In this document: positions 11,018 to 50,371 of the stretch, piece by piece
How positions within the stretch are numbered: position 1 is the stretch's first letter
Layout: each line of letters begins with the position of its first letter
Made by a program: the position numbers and the translations under genes
From: Plasmodium malariae
Taxonomy: Eukaryota > Apicomplexa > Aconoidasida > Haemosporida > Plasmodiidae
NCBI RefSeq assembly: GCF_900090045.1
Contig: NC_041784.1
Location: 534,501-598,500 of the forward strand
Length of the DNA stretch: 64,000 nucleotides
Direction: 5' to 3'
The notes under the pieces: model-generated
The model's input: the letters and a program-made list of their open reading frames with translations, nothing else
The model's database searches: none
Told to the model about the DNA's origin: nothing

Positions 11018-12249
11018 TTTGTAACCTTTGATACATATTTTTCATATAAGAGAAAAAATAAATTAACTTCAAATTGGCATTTTAAGAAAAAATAAAAAAA
11101 AAATTTCATTTAGTTTTTCCCTTTTTTTCTCTTTTTTTTTTTTAATGTGCATAAAAGGCAAACAGAAATTTTAAACTGAAGTTTGTGAATTCATTTGAAT
11201 CCTCTTTTGTATCCCTGCTTGCATACTCGCATATTTATGTACGCTTGTCCCGTATTTAATCAACTACTGAAAAATATACACACAGTTAAACTTAAGCCAA
11301 CTTTATGGTTGCTATTAAATGAGAACTATTTTTAACAACTTCAAAAAAAATAGTATATTGGATGTTTTGAATAGATGCACATATATATCTATACAGAAAA
11401 TTTTGAAAGTTAAAGATTAACCAAATATGTTGAAACTACGTATACTCGTACACGTAAGTTGAAATAAATAATACATTAATGGCAAGCAAATATAAGGTTA
11501 AAAAAAAAAAAAAAAAAAAAAAGGAATAGATAAGTAAAGTATTAGAAACGATAGAAAAGAAAAAAAAAAGGGGGACGAAAAAGGAAATGAAACCAAACAA
11601 GAAAACAGTAACAAAAGAAGATATTGTAGAGATAAATGAATGAAAAGTCATATAAATAGCTACCTAAAGGTTGAATAAAAAAAAAAAACATATTTAAATG
11701 CATGAAAAATAAATAGAAAGTAATCTGATGATTATTAAAAGATTTTTAAAAGAACAAAATGGCCAAAGGGGAAACAAAATAAAAAATATTGATTTATACA
11801 TGTGTATGTATTTGTATGTATACATGTGGATAAACTTTTAACACATTAGTGAAATAAAATGAAGGGAAGTTGTAATTCACTATCGCGTTGCACAGAGGAC
11901 ATGAAAAAACATATTTGTTTACGTGCATACATGCATATATATAAATAAGTGTTTATATATAAGTATAACGTATATACGTATGTTTGAATAACGCATGAAC
12001 ATCTGTATGCGTAACGCATGAACATCTGTATGCGTAACACTTGTACTTCTGTACGCATAACACTTGTACTTCTGTACGCATAACACATAATCTTCTTTTT
12101 AGCACCTGTTTGGCACTGCAGCATTCATTCACGTGACGTAATATATATATTTTTTTTTATTAGTTCATTTTCCTAATAGATCAAACAAAGCAGATGCTTT
12201 ATTTATAAAAATAGCAGGAAAAACGCTTATTTCATTTCGGTATTCCTCT
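11018..12249. other. Intergenic region, SufA / NIPA-like
   Basis: This 1.2-kb spacer between two minus-strand genes should contain the SufA promoter and the NIPA-like 3' untranslated region. Apart from a run of A's (11500-11522) and the 23-bp minisatellite listed separately, I see no gene. An open frame at 11846-12124 on the minus strand is a by-product of that repeat. Confidence 0.7.
11990..12081. repeat. 23-bp minisatellite, A-A-B-B arrangement
   Basis: Two identical copies of a 23-bp unit (11990-12012, 12013-12035; AACGCATGAACATCTGTATG+CGT) are followed at once by two identical copies of a related 23-bp unit (12036-12058, 12059-12081; AACACTTGTACTTCTGTACG+CAT). Unit A begins ACGCAT and ends ATGCGT, an inverted repeat able to form a hairpin. 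The array lies just beyond the stop codon of the NIPA-like gene. Confidence 0.9.
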
Positions 12250-13788
12250 TTAAAAAACATAAGTATTTTCAGTTTTCTGGTCATTGTATTTATTTATTTT
12301 TTTTTTTGAGTAAAAAGATTCTTTATTGGTGTTGTATATATCATATGGTAATGTATAAGCATTATATATAGTATTGTCAGTTGAATATTCACAGTGCTGA
12401 TCTCCTATATGTGTATCAGATAATATACTCCTAGTTCTCCTAAATCGCTCGTATAATGGACGAAATTTTTTCCGTCCAACTGTTGTACCAAGCAATGAAA
12501 CAGGAAATAATCCCATATTTAATATAACTTGTTTTGATAATTTTTTATTTTGTAAAACCTGTGCATGAATATCTAAATTTTCTAAAGATATATCAGGTAC
12601 TTCTTTGTCCACATATTTACGTAAAAATGCTATTTCTTGTACAGCTAATATAGATATAAATAACACAGTCAATACAAAACCAATTATAAATAATAGAATA
12701 GAATTAAAATTAAAATTTTCAATTTCATTAAATTTTACAAGACCACCTAACGTTCCAAAGAATGTCCAAAATACATAATAAGTGGGTACAACTAGGGTTG
12801 CATCTCCCCTTGTTAAACCTAAATTTAAAAAATGTATTTGTAAATATATGGATATAACAAGAAATATAAAACACAAATGGGGTAAAGGTGTTTTATATAT
12901 ATGTTTATTTGTTAAACCAATATTTAAAAAAGCTACAATTTCTTTAATTTCTAAAACACATTGTGATCCTATCAAACCGGCTAAAAAACCATAAGATAAT
13001 CCTATAGTTTTTGGATATAAATTTACAGATTCACCTAAATTTTTAGTATTTAATGAACAACCCAATACATTTCCATCAAGTTCATCAGTTCCATTATTTC
13101 CTTCATTTTCTTTCTTTTCATCATATATATTCAACTCCACATACCTTTTAGTAGCATAAATTTCTTCATTTTCTGATATTATTTTATTTTCTTGATGATT
13201 TAAATAAATTAACGTAAAAAAAGATAAAAATATAGAAACAAAAATATAAAAAATATACCATGGGTTCCTCCAGCTTTCAATTATATTTAATGGATTAAAA
13301 TGTGCTTCTTCTTTTGTATCACATAAAAAAGAAGCGCATGCACAAATGCTTATTCCAAAAAATATACCTAACGTTGATATTATTTCTATTTTTCCCAATT
13401 TTTCATTTAAGTAAATATTTGCAACTACAGCATTCGCAATTAGACCAAATGAATTCATTGGTGCTAATGTACTAGCAGGGGCAAATCCAAGTGCAATTAT
13501 ATGTAAGAAGGACCCAAAACAGTAAACGAAAAAACCAATATACCATTTCATATCACACGAGTAGTTAGTAAACATGTATTTCTTCTTCTTTGAATCACTT
13601 AAACCTAGTTTCATGAACGTATTTGCAATGGCCATAAATATGGACCCAATTACGGTTAAAAATATTCCTAACACTAAATTCGCTGTGCTATTAAGTTTTA
13701 GCATCTTTTCTATATGAAACTTATCCATTTTGATCTGTATTTTTTCCTTTTTACTTCTATTCTCTTGTATTATTCTTTTACTAATCAA
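12250..13788 (-). CDS. NIPA-like multi-membrane protein (DMT superfamily)
   Basis: A single 512-aa exon. The sequence resembles the NIPA/DUF803 family of putative magnesium transporters: helices from about residue 38, the segment F-A-P-A-S-T-L-A-P-M-N with a following N-E-K-L, and a later G-D-A-T-L-V-V-P-T-Y-Y block. I count about eight or nine hydrophobic helices. A hydrophilic Asn/Glu loop at about 200-260 and a C-terminal tail of about 110 residues rich in Lys, Asn and Tyr are extra compared with the core family. Translation could begin at residue 1 or at Met21; both precede the first helix. NIPA proteins are proposed Mg2+ carriers in plasma or endosomal membranes; transport here is inferred only. 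I recall, unverified, that the syntenic P. falciparum protein has been listed as an inner membrane complex component, which would change its likely location. Confidence 0.8.
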   Translation of the reverse strand: MISKRIIQENRSKKEKIQIKMDKFHIEKMLKLNSTANLVLGIFLTVIGSIFMAIANTFMKLGLSDSKKKKYMFTNYSCDMKWYIGFFVYCFGSFLHIIALGFAPASTLAPMNSFGLIANAVVANIYLNEKLGKIEIISTLGIFFGISICACASFLCDTKEEAHFNPLNIIESWRNPWYIFYIFVSIFLSFFTLIYLNHQENKIISENEEIYATKRYVELNIYDEKKENEGNNGTDELDGNVLGCSLNTKNLGESVNLYPKTIGLSYGFLAGLIGSQCVLEIKEIVAFLNIGLTNKHIYKTPLPHLCFIFLVISIYLQIHFLNLGLTRGDATLVVPTYYVFWTFFGTLGGLVKFNEIENFNFNSILLFIIGFVLTVLFISILAVQEIAFLRKYVDKEVPDISLENLDIHAQVLQNKKLSKQVILNMGLFPVSLLGTTVGRKKFRPLYERFRRTRSILSDTHIGDQHCEYSTDNTIYNAYTLPYDIYNTNKESFYSKKKINKYNDQKTENTYVF

Positions 13789-16616
13789 CTGTATTATTAT
13801 CTTACCTTCTTTTTCGCCTAATGTCTTACGCGTTTGTTCCCTTAATGTTTTATGCTTTTATTCCCTTAATATATTACGCTCTTATCCCCTTAATATGTTT
13901 CCCTGTTAACCTCTTATTATATTACCCTCTTATTCCCTTAGCTTATTATATTTTATTTTTATTAACTCCTCATACACATAAACGTAGTTATGCATATATA
14001 TATATATGTGCGTACATTTACACATAGGTATTAATATGACATGTAAACGCATGTATAGTTATACACACATACACATGTACATATGCCTATATATATGCGC
14101 ATATCTATGTAAGAATGATTTATCTATAATGATTTTCATCATGCGCTATATGCATGTGTCAATATTTAATATAAATATATGAGCACATATATTGATTTGC
14201 TTTAATATGTGCAAGTCCACCTTTACATTAATACCGTAAATAAACAATCGAAAAACAAAGTTTTAAAACTACTTAATCTTTTGCCTTAATTTTCTACGGA
14301 ATTTGTAACATGTGTATTCTTCTCCTTTATTTTGTAATTACATATTTATGTTCTACATAAGCTTTTATATATAACTAATAACATTCGTAGCTTGTATATA
14401 TATGTTTAAACGTAAAGCTCCTATAATATGTATAAACTGTCTTTTCTTTTTATATAAATATTAGTTTAAGGGAAGTTATTAAAAAGTATGTCTTTTTTTC
14501 GTGTACAAGATATTTTCTAAAAAGGACAAATGTTTTTTTTTATAAATTATACACTAATTCTTTGTTTAAAAAAAAAAAAAGTAATGTTTGCTATTTTTTT
14601 TTTTTTATTATATAACTGTTTTCAAAATGTACATAAATATGTGTATGTAAGCAATATCATTATATAGATTTCCAATTTTTTAAACGTTTTTAATATTTGC
14701 TTAAAAATATTCACTAATTTATATTTTACGTTAAACATTTTTTTTTTCTTTTTTTTTTTTTCCCCATTTCTAATTATTCCTTTTGTTGTATATCAAAATT
14801 AAAAAATATAAATAATAAATATTTTTATATAATATATTTTTTAGTTACTATAAGGAAAAATACTACAAAATATTATAACACTTTTCACGTGTGTAATTTG
14901 CTTCATAATTTTGTCATTATATGTGATTAGTAAAAAAAATAGTACATTTTACAATATTTTAAATATTATGCATGTATTTTTTTTTTTTTTTTTTTTGGTG
15001 TAAATTTCCTTTGTATTGCATTGTTTTAAATTAATGCTAAGTTAAAGAAAGAAAAAAAAAAAATAATTGTCTAAAAAATAGAACGGTACAATGAAATAAA
15101 AATTAAATATTTGCAACATTATTTGTTTAACTTCATTTTGTATGCATAAACATACACATACCCGCATACACATATATACGTAGGTATATATGTATATATA
15201 TATCTTTTTTTACTATTATTTTGAAATGTAAAATGCCGCCGCAAAATACTTCCGTAATTAATGAAGCATTTAAATCTTATATACATATACATATTTATAC
15301 ATTTACACATTTATGTACGTATATATATGTATGCGAAAAGGCGAACGTATGAAATTAAAGACAACCAAAAATACAAAAAACAAGAGTTACAAATGTTGCA
15401 ATTTTCTGTAAGCACAATATAACAATATAACAAAATAACAAAATGACAAAATAACGAAATAACGAAATAACGAAATACGAGGAAAACTAAGAGTTAATAT
15501 TTTATATATGATCATTTTTCAAAACATTATATGAATGGTGTGTTTCAAAAAAAATTATTTCAATTGAAATATAGTGAAAAGTTATTTTATGTTAGTGTAT
15601 GCATATGGATACATATACACATTTTTTTTTTTTTTTTTTTTTTACTTTTTACAAGGATTAAAAAAACATTTTTACAATATGAAATGTACCATTTATCACA
15701 TAAATGAAAAAAATAATATAAAAGAGAAATAATGTATGAAAAAAAAATTAAAACAAAATAAAAAACAGCGTTTATATATAAAATATATATATTCAAAATA
15801 ATATACATATACCCAGTACAAATTTAGGTTACTCAAAATAAAAAATAAGCTACTTGCTAAGAACTGTGTTTCACAAAAAACAGCTTTTATATTATAATCA
15901 AAATTATTTATTTATTTAATTATTTTGTTATATTAACTTTATTCACCCTATATTATTGGTACTTATTTAATATAATTTATTAAATATTAAAGCAGCTTTC
16001 CAAATTTTAACAGTTGCTACTAGTACCTTTTCATATATTATTAAAGAGTTAGTTAACTGTTTTCTTCACCTTCGAACGGGAGAAAAATTAACTTTATAAT
16101 TTCCTCCCTTTTATTTCCAATGAAAGATATAATTCCAATAGCATTTTAAATATATCAAAAATGAAAACAAAATTGAACTTTTAATTTCTATATATAAATA
16201 TAAGCTATGGGTTAAAGTACCTGTTTAACTTTTTTTAAGGAATAGAAAAATATATAAACGTATTTGTCTAACTGTTTTTCTTAATTTGTTAATGTGCTTT
16301 TTATAACTATGACATTAGTATCTCTACTCAAAAGTGTACATGCTTCCGTATCATATTCCATAATTAAAGGTTATTACCCCTTTTTTTTGCATACAGTTTA
16401 CTGCTTTTCTAAAAATAAATATACATATATTTCAAAAGTTTAAAAGATTTACTGCTTATATGGTAAATGTCACATTGTGAATATGTGTGTGCTCGCTTGG
16501 TCTAAAATACTAACACTTGTGAAAAAAATCATCAGAAATATGAAGGGGCACGAAAAATGGTAAAAAACTCTTGAAAAATAAAAAAAAAAAATGGGGAAAG
16601 GAAAAAGGATACATAA
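13789..16616. other. Intergenic region, NIPA-like / L17
   Basis: This 2.8-kb A+T-rich spacer should contain the NIPA-like promoter and the L17 3' untranslated region. It holds the 24-bp minisatellite above, poly(T) runs (14975-14996, 15622-15641) and a loose 9-bp ACGAAATA repeat at 15419-15478. I see no supported gene. Confidence 0.7.
13826..13945. repeat. Degenerate 24-bp minisatellite upstream of NIPA-like gene
   Basis: Five 24-bp units, most of the form TTAYGC-x-TTATTCCCTTAATRTA, occupy the stretch 38-158 bp upstream of the NIPA-like start codon. Because 24 is a multiple of three, a spurious open frame appears on the plus strand (13821-14027). Confidence 0.8.
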
Positions 16617-17498
16617 CTACAAAAGTTCCAACGTAGCCATCCTTGCTGCATCTCCTTTTCTACTTCTGGGTAAAAGTTTTATTTTTGTGTATCCACCATT
16701 TCTTTCCTTGTATTTTATAGGGGCCTTTTGGGGGGTAAGAAATAAAAATAAAAAAAGAATAATTTAAATTATAAATTATAAACGCTAAGCGTTTAGTGTG
16801 TTAAACGTTCAGAGATAAATGTTAAGTGTTACGCGTTAAGAGATAAATGTTCAATGTTTAATAATAAGAGTAAATAAAAACAAATGGATTACACATTAGG
16901 TACACTGCGTTCGTGAACTACCTGCCTAACTACATTTAGGGCTAATTCTCTATCAAACACATAGTTAGCTATTAACCTATATGCATACTGTCGATTGTTG
17001 TCGTGCTTTTTTGCATATGTTATTATCCTTTCCACTTTTTTTCTAGCCTCCTTTGCTTTTGCTTCTGTTGTTACAATTTTTCCGTGCCTTAGAAGCTGCA
17101 TTAAAGGAATAAGAATTATACGTGCAAACATGTATACACGTACATATATATTTATTTACATACTGCTCTATGAACAGTTGTATGTGCATAAATATAATTG
17201 TGCGCATACAAACATATATCTATCTATATATCTGTATATATCTACATATATATGTAGATAACTCGTATGCAAAATGTACACTAGTTGTTAAGGCTCTAAG
17301 CAGGGCTCTCCTTTGGGCTCTCGGTCTCCCTAATTTCCGGAAGTTTGAGTTTTTGTGGACTAATAATAAGCTATTTCTTTTGTTTAGAGTATTTTTAAAA
17401 TTAATTTTATTTATTATACAATTTCTTGATACATCCTTTTTTAATATAAAAGCTAATATGTTTTTGCATAAAAAAAAAAATAAAATACAAGTCTTCAT
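16617..17498 (-). CDS. Bacterial-type ribosomal protein L17, apicoplast-type
   Basis: Three exons, 17280-17498, 16922-17095 and 16617-16724, joined by GTACAT..CAG and GTAGTT..AAG introns, all phase 0, give 166 aa. Family blocks appear in order: the basic N-terminal RKLGRPRAQRRALLRALTTS, then LLRHGKIVTTEAKAKE, VERIITYAKK, and the C-terminal NGGYTKI...RKGDAARMATLELL. These cover the bacterial L17 fold that sits near the exit tunnel of the large subunit. The first 50 residues are extra: a hydrophobic signal-like start (MKTCILFFFLC) then an Asn/Lys-rich, acid-poor stretch, as in apicoplast leaders. I therefore infer a plastid ribosome rather than a mitochondrial one, though mitochondrial targeting cannot be excluded. 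The splice junction after TTS restores the family alignment without a gap, which supports the model. Confidence 0.92.
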
Positions 17499-18611
17499 TT
17501 GTTCATTTTTGTTTAAAAAAAAGAAAAAAAAGTAATTGAAAAAATGGAAGTTATTGATACTAGCTTTTAAATTAACACATAAGGAGTAGTTAAAAGGAAT
17601 AATTTAAAAACATACAATAAAAGAGAAATATATATATGTATATATATATTAAATGCATATACATAACGTTAACATATCTAAAAAGGACGTTAAAAAGTTT
17701 TAAATAAATAATAAAATTACTGTAAAAAAATATACAAGCACAGTGTTTCGCTCTTTATATTTTTTTACGTGTGAACGAAGTACTATATAAAACGTTGGAA
17801 GATAACACATAATATATAAACAATTTAACAATTGCGCTCTTAAATAAAAGAAACAAAATTTATACTATAGTTTTAACACGAACAAAACAAATTAACATGT
17901 TTAAATATGAGACAAATATGATTATATTAAAAAAAAAAAAAATAAGACTTATATATTGTACACCTCAAAATGGTTTAAAATTTTGTACTTCAAGATCCGT
18001 AAAACTTCAAATTTTAATTTTTACGACAATTATAAAAATAAAAAACTGAACAACTCTCAATTAATGTATAAAAAAAAATATATAATTTGTGGTGCATTAG
18101 GACTATCAGACTCTTGTTTAAAAAGAAATTTGTTTAAATTTCTTTTCCTTATATATACTATTATATTAACCTATTTATTTTGACAAAAGATTTCCAATAG
18201 TATTTATAATGATTTAAAAAAAAAGAAGTATGCCAAAAAAATGTGCAGTAACAATTTGTGTGTACATATAATATATTTTTTTTTATACATAATATACAGA
18301 CATATTTACGTATACCGTAAGCACCAGTAAAACATGCATGCTATATAGAGCTTTCCAATTCTCTAGGTTTTAAAATAGTGACATTTATATTACAAAAAAA
18401 ACAGTATATGCAAAGAACATAATCCCCTTACATACGAATAACCAAAAAACAAGCATTTAATAACATAAAATTAACAAAAAAAAAATTGGCTATTAGCTTT
18501 ATAAAAAGTATAATTTTGTGCAGAAAAAATTAAAAGAATATTGTATCACCAAAATTATACACACGAAGAGGTGTATATATAATATATATGTACACATTTA
18601 CTTCTGGATAG

Positions 18612-18658
<47 letters not shown>

Positions 18659-18922
18659 AATGTACATATATGACAACAAAAAAAAAAAAGAAAACAGAAA
18701 AAAAAGATTTTATAAATACATAATGAGAAAGTACAAAGTAAGATAAGCTAGCTTTCTAAATTATGAAAGGTGTTGTGAAAGAGTTACTAAAAACGTTGTT
18801 CTACTTCTTTTGTTTTTTGGCCTTATTTTTTATCTCAAATTTTACTTAGTAAACAAAATTATGCCTACACACAGGTGCATATATACACATATGTGTAAAT
18901 GCATCCAACTATAGATAACCGC
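17499..18922. other. Intergenic region, L17 / VPS13-like
   Basis: This 1.4-kb spacer between two minus-strand genes should hold the L17 promoter and the VPS13-like 3' untranslated region. It includes a long TA run (18630-18652) beside an A-tract. A 75-codon plus-strand frame at 17956-18183 has no recognisable features and I do not call it. Confidence 0.7.
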
Positions 18923-47347
<28,425 letters not shown>

Positions 47348-47616
47348 TTTTACTTTTTTTCAATCCTAGTAATATAATGTAAGCACCCCTACAAGAAATA
47401 GGACATCGCTGTACATACGTTTTCTAAGACTCGTAACATACATGCACACAAACATTAAATATGCTAAAGCAAAGAGAAAACTAAAAAAAAACTGCTGCTT
47501 AAATAGAAGAAATGCCTGGAGAAATTTCACATCCACTGTCTAGTGTACGCATAATTATATATGTACATGTACCTATGTATACTAATATATATATTAATAT
47601 TTATATATATTGGAAA

Positions 47617-47688
47617 ATTCATATTTATATATATGGGCATATGTATATTTATATATATGGGCATATTTATATTTTTATATATGGGCAT
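47617..47688. repeat. 24-bp tandem repeat
   Basis: Three units of 24 bp each end in ATATATGGGCAT, and a degenerate fourth follows. The array is about 270-340 bp upstream of the VPS13-like start codon. Because 24 is a multiple of three, open frames appear on both strands. Confidence 0.85.
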
Positions 47689-49043
47689 ATTTATATTTTT
47701 ATCCATACTCTTATACCTGCACAAATACACGTAAACGTACATATATATATGCTTATTGGTCAGATGTTGTGAAACAAAATATGCTTAACCAGAATTGCTG
47801 GTCTAAGAAAAACGTTACACACGTAGAAAGAACCATATACGGCAAATTAAGTGCACAATTGGGGTGGCCTCAATTTTAGCCATTATATATTTTTTATTTT
47901 ATTTTATTAAAACTAAAATATATTATATTAGAATTTCATACCCAAATAAAAAACTTCAACATATAGTCGTTTTAATACATCAATATTTAAAATACATTAT
48001 AAAAATTATCAGGGATATGGTTAAACATTGTTATTTTTTCTTTTATTTTGAACTTTTAATTTTTTTATTTTTTTCTGAATATTCATATTTTAGAATGTTA
48101 ATTAAAATGATTTTAAGAAATGTCAGATAATGTAGGATGACAAAATATATAAGTAAAATGTTTTATTATTTTTTTTTTATCTATAAAATATAATTTAAGA
48201 CATGTAATGAAGCAGTCTAATTAATCTTTAAATACCCCAAAATTATACAACAAAAAAAAAAAATACAACATAAAAAAATATATTTCACAATATATATATA
48301 TATATATATATGTATGAACATGCGATCTTATAATAATATAATGGGGAAAATTACTAAACCAAACTAGTAAACGCATGTATGCATGTTCGTATATACTTGA
48401 ATGCGTATAACACCAAAGAGCATACTTTTTTAAAAAACAAATTACATAAAAATGAAAAAAAATTAAATTATATACACAATGATAAAAGGATAAATGCAAA
48501 GTTATGTAAGAAGCTGTAAAGTTATAAAAACAAATTACATAAATATTATAAAGTAAATAAAAAAAAAAAATTATAGTACGTTAATTAAAATTGTATACTA
48601 AGTGAAATTAAATGTGATATACTTAACAAATAACACAAAAAAGAAAAATGTAAATTAAATAAAAGGAAATATTACAATGGACAATAAAGGCAGAAAAAAA
48701 AAATTTGTTTTTTCTTATTGTAGTACCATGTATAAATATATTTTCTTAATTATATTTTTATAACTAAAAATCCACGAACAAAAGAACTAATTTTTTTTAT
48801 TTCCATTAATGCTATTAATTTCCACTTTTTACATGCACGAACTAATATTTTAATGTGTTATTTTACAATATTTTAAATTACCCAGGAATTGTTAAAAATA
48901 ATTTTAATCATAAAGGAATAAAACATAATTCCGCATAATCATTTTAAAATACGTTTTTTATATTTTTTAGGAAAAAATAAAATTGCAGATAAAGCGATTT
49001 TACCTTCGGAAAAGCATACATATATTACGTGTATATATATGCA

Positions 49044-49086
49044 AACATACATACATACATACATACATACATAAATACATACATAC
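49044..49086. repeat. (CATA)n microsatellite
   Basis: About ten units of ACAT/CATA, with one interruption (ATAAATAC), lie in spacer DNA. Confidence 0.85.
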
Positions 49087-50371
49087 TCGCGCATGTATGA
49101 AAAAAGCAAAATGCTGTTAATAAATTCAAAAATCGACAGCAAAACACAATGAATTTACCTAATGCGCATTTAAATTCGTTCAAACTTACTAATCGTTTTT
49201 ATGCCTTTTTTTATAAAAGGCTCTATTCCAAAAGGAGAATTACCGTATAGTGTAAACGGTTTATATGCAGTAAAACTGTAGTATTTCTTTTTTTCTTCTT
49301 AAAAAAGTATTCATTTATATTTAAACTAAAAATGCGAATGATAGATTTAAAATAAAAAAAAAAAAAAATTGAAATGAATGAAATGAAATAAAATAAAATA
49401 AATTTATATAATTTGTACAGAATTCACTAAATGTGTTATCCATTTTTGAAATGAAAAAAGTACAACTTTTAAGAGAAATCAAACATGTATTTAACAAAAT
49501 ATATTGCATAATGGTCTTCAACGTTAGCTGTGAAAATTTTTATAAAACCAATAAATGAAAATAAAAAAAAAAATCTGCAGGATTGAAAAAACAGAGTTGC
49601 TAACTTTTTCTAACACTCGTAATAAAAATTAAATTTTCCAAGAATAAAAAAAAAAAGTCTTATATAAAAAAGGTGAATAAGTTATAATAAATAAATATAT
49701 ATATATATATGTATATATTATATATATATAATTTAGGAAGAAAAATATAGTTACACTTGCAACTTTTTAAATTTCTATTTCATCGCAAAATGCATACACA
49801 ACATAAAAGAATAACATATATATAAGAACAAAATTTTATTTTGCTACTTAATCGTTTTTCTTTTTTCTTTTTTTTTATTTTTTTATTTTTTGTAATTTTC
49901 ACTGCATTTAATCCCCAAAAAATGTATACTACTAGCTTGAATTAAGCAATTTAATAAAGAAAATTAAACGCGCAGTCTCATATGCAATATAAAATTCATA
50001 CGAAGTATGGATTAAAGTCAACAAAAAAAAAAAAAAACAATATAAATCCCTCTTATTTTGTAGTACAGATAAATAGAACTACTGTTGTAAACATTTTAAC
50101 GATGAAATATAAAATATTTAAAATACAATACTTGAAAATACGTATATAATATATTATATATGAACCTATGAATTACATGTATAATATATATTCATACTAT
50201 AATAATACGTAATTGCTGCTCATGATATAAGTATATATTTACATTGCATCCTATCCTTTTTTTTTTTTTTTGTCGCTGTATGGGATGTTCTTAAAAATTA
50301 ATATAGAATTAAACATAAACGCATATATAATTAATGAATATATATAATACACTATTAATGTAACAGAGGAA

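Larger units (their letters stand above)
47348..50371. other. Divergent intergenic region, VPS13-like / BUD23
   Basis: This 3.0-kb spacer between two divergent start codons should contain both promoters. It has a 24-bp repeat (47617-47688), TA runs (48290-48310, 49696-49712) and a CATA microsatellite (49044-49086). Open frames at 47512-47879 follow the repeat and are not called. Confidence 0.7.

Noticed and set aside
11846..12124. 92-codon minus-strand Cys/Arg/Tyr-rich frame
   Set aside because: It is generated by the 23-bp minisatellite, with no domain and no splice partners.
13826..13945. Interstitial telomere repeat
   Set aside because: The reverse strand reads ATTAAGGG-like units, but they do not match the Plasmodium GGGTTYA telomere repeat and the period is 24.
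13821..14027. 68-codon plus-strand hydrophobic frame
   Set aside because: It follows the 24-bp repeat, whose length is a multiple of three.
17956..18183. 75-codon plus-strand frame with a hydrophobic end
   Set aside because: There is no recognisable similarity, it lies alone in A+T-rich spacer, and it has no supporting splice structure.
47512..47879. Overlapping small frames upstream of the VPS13-like gene
   Set aside because: They are repeat-driven, open on both strands, and low complexity (Tyr/Ile/Trp).
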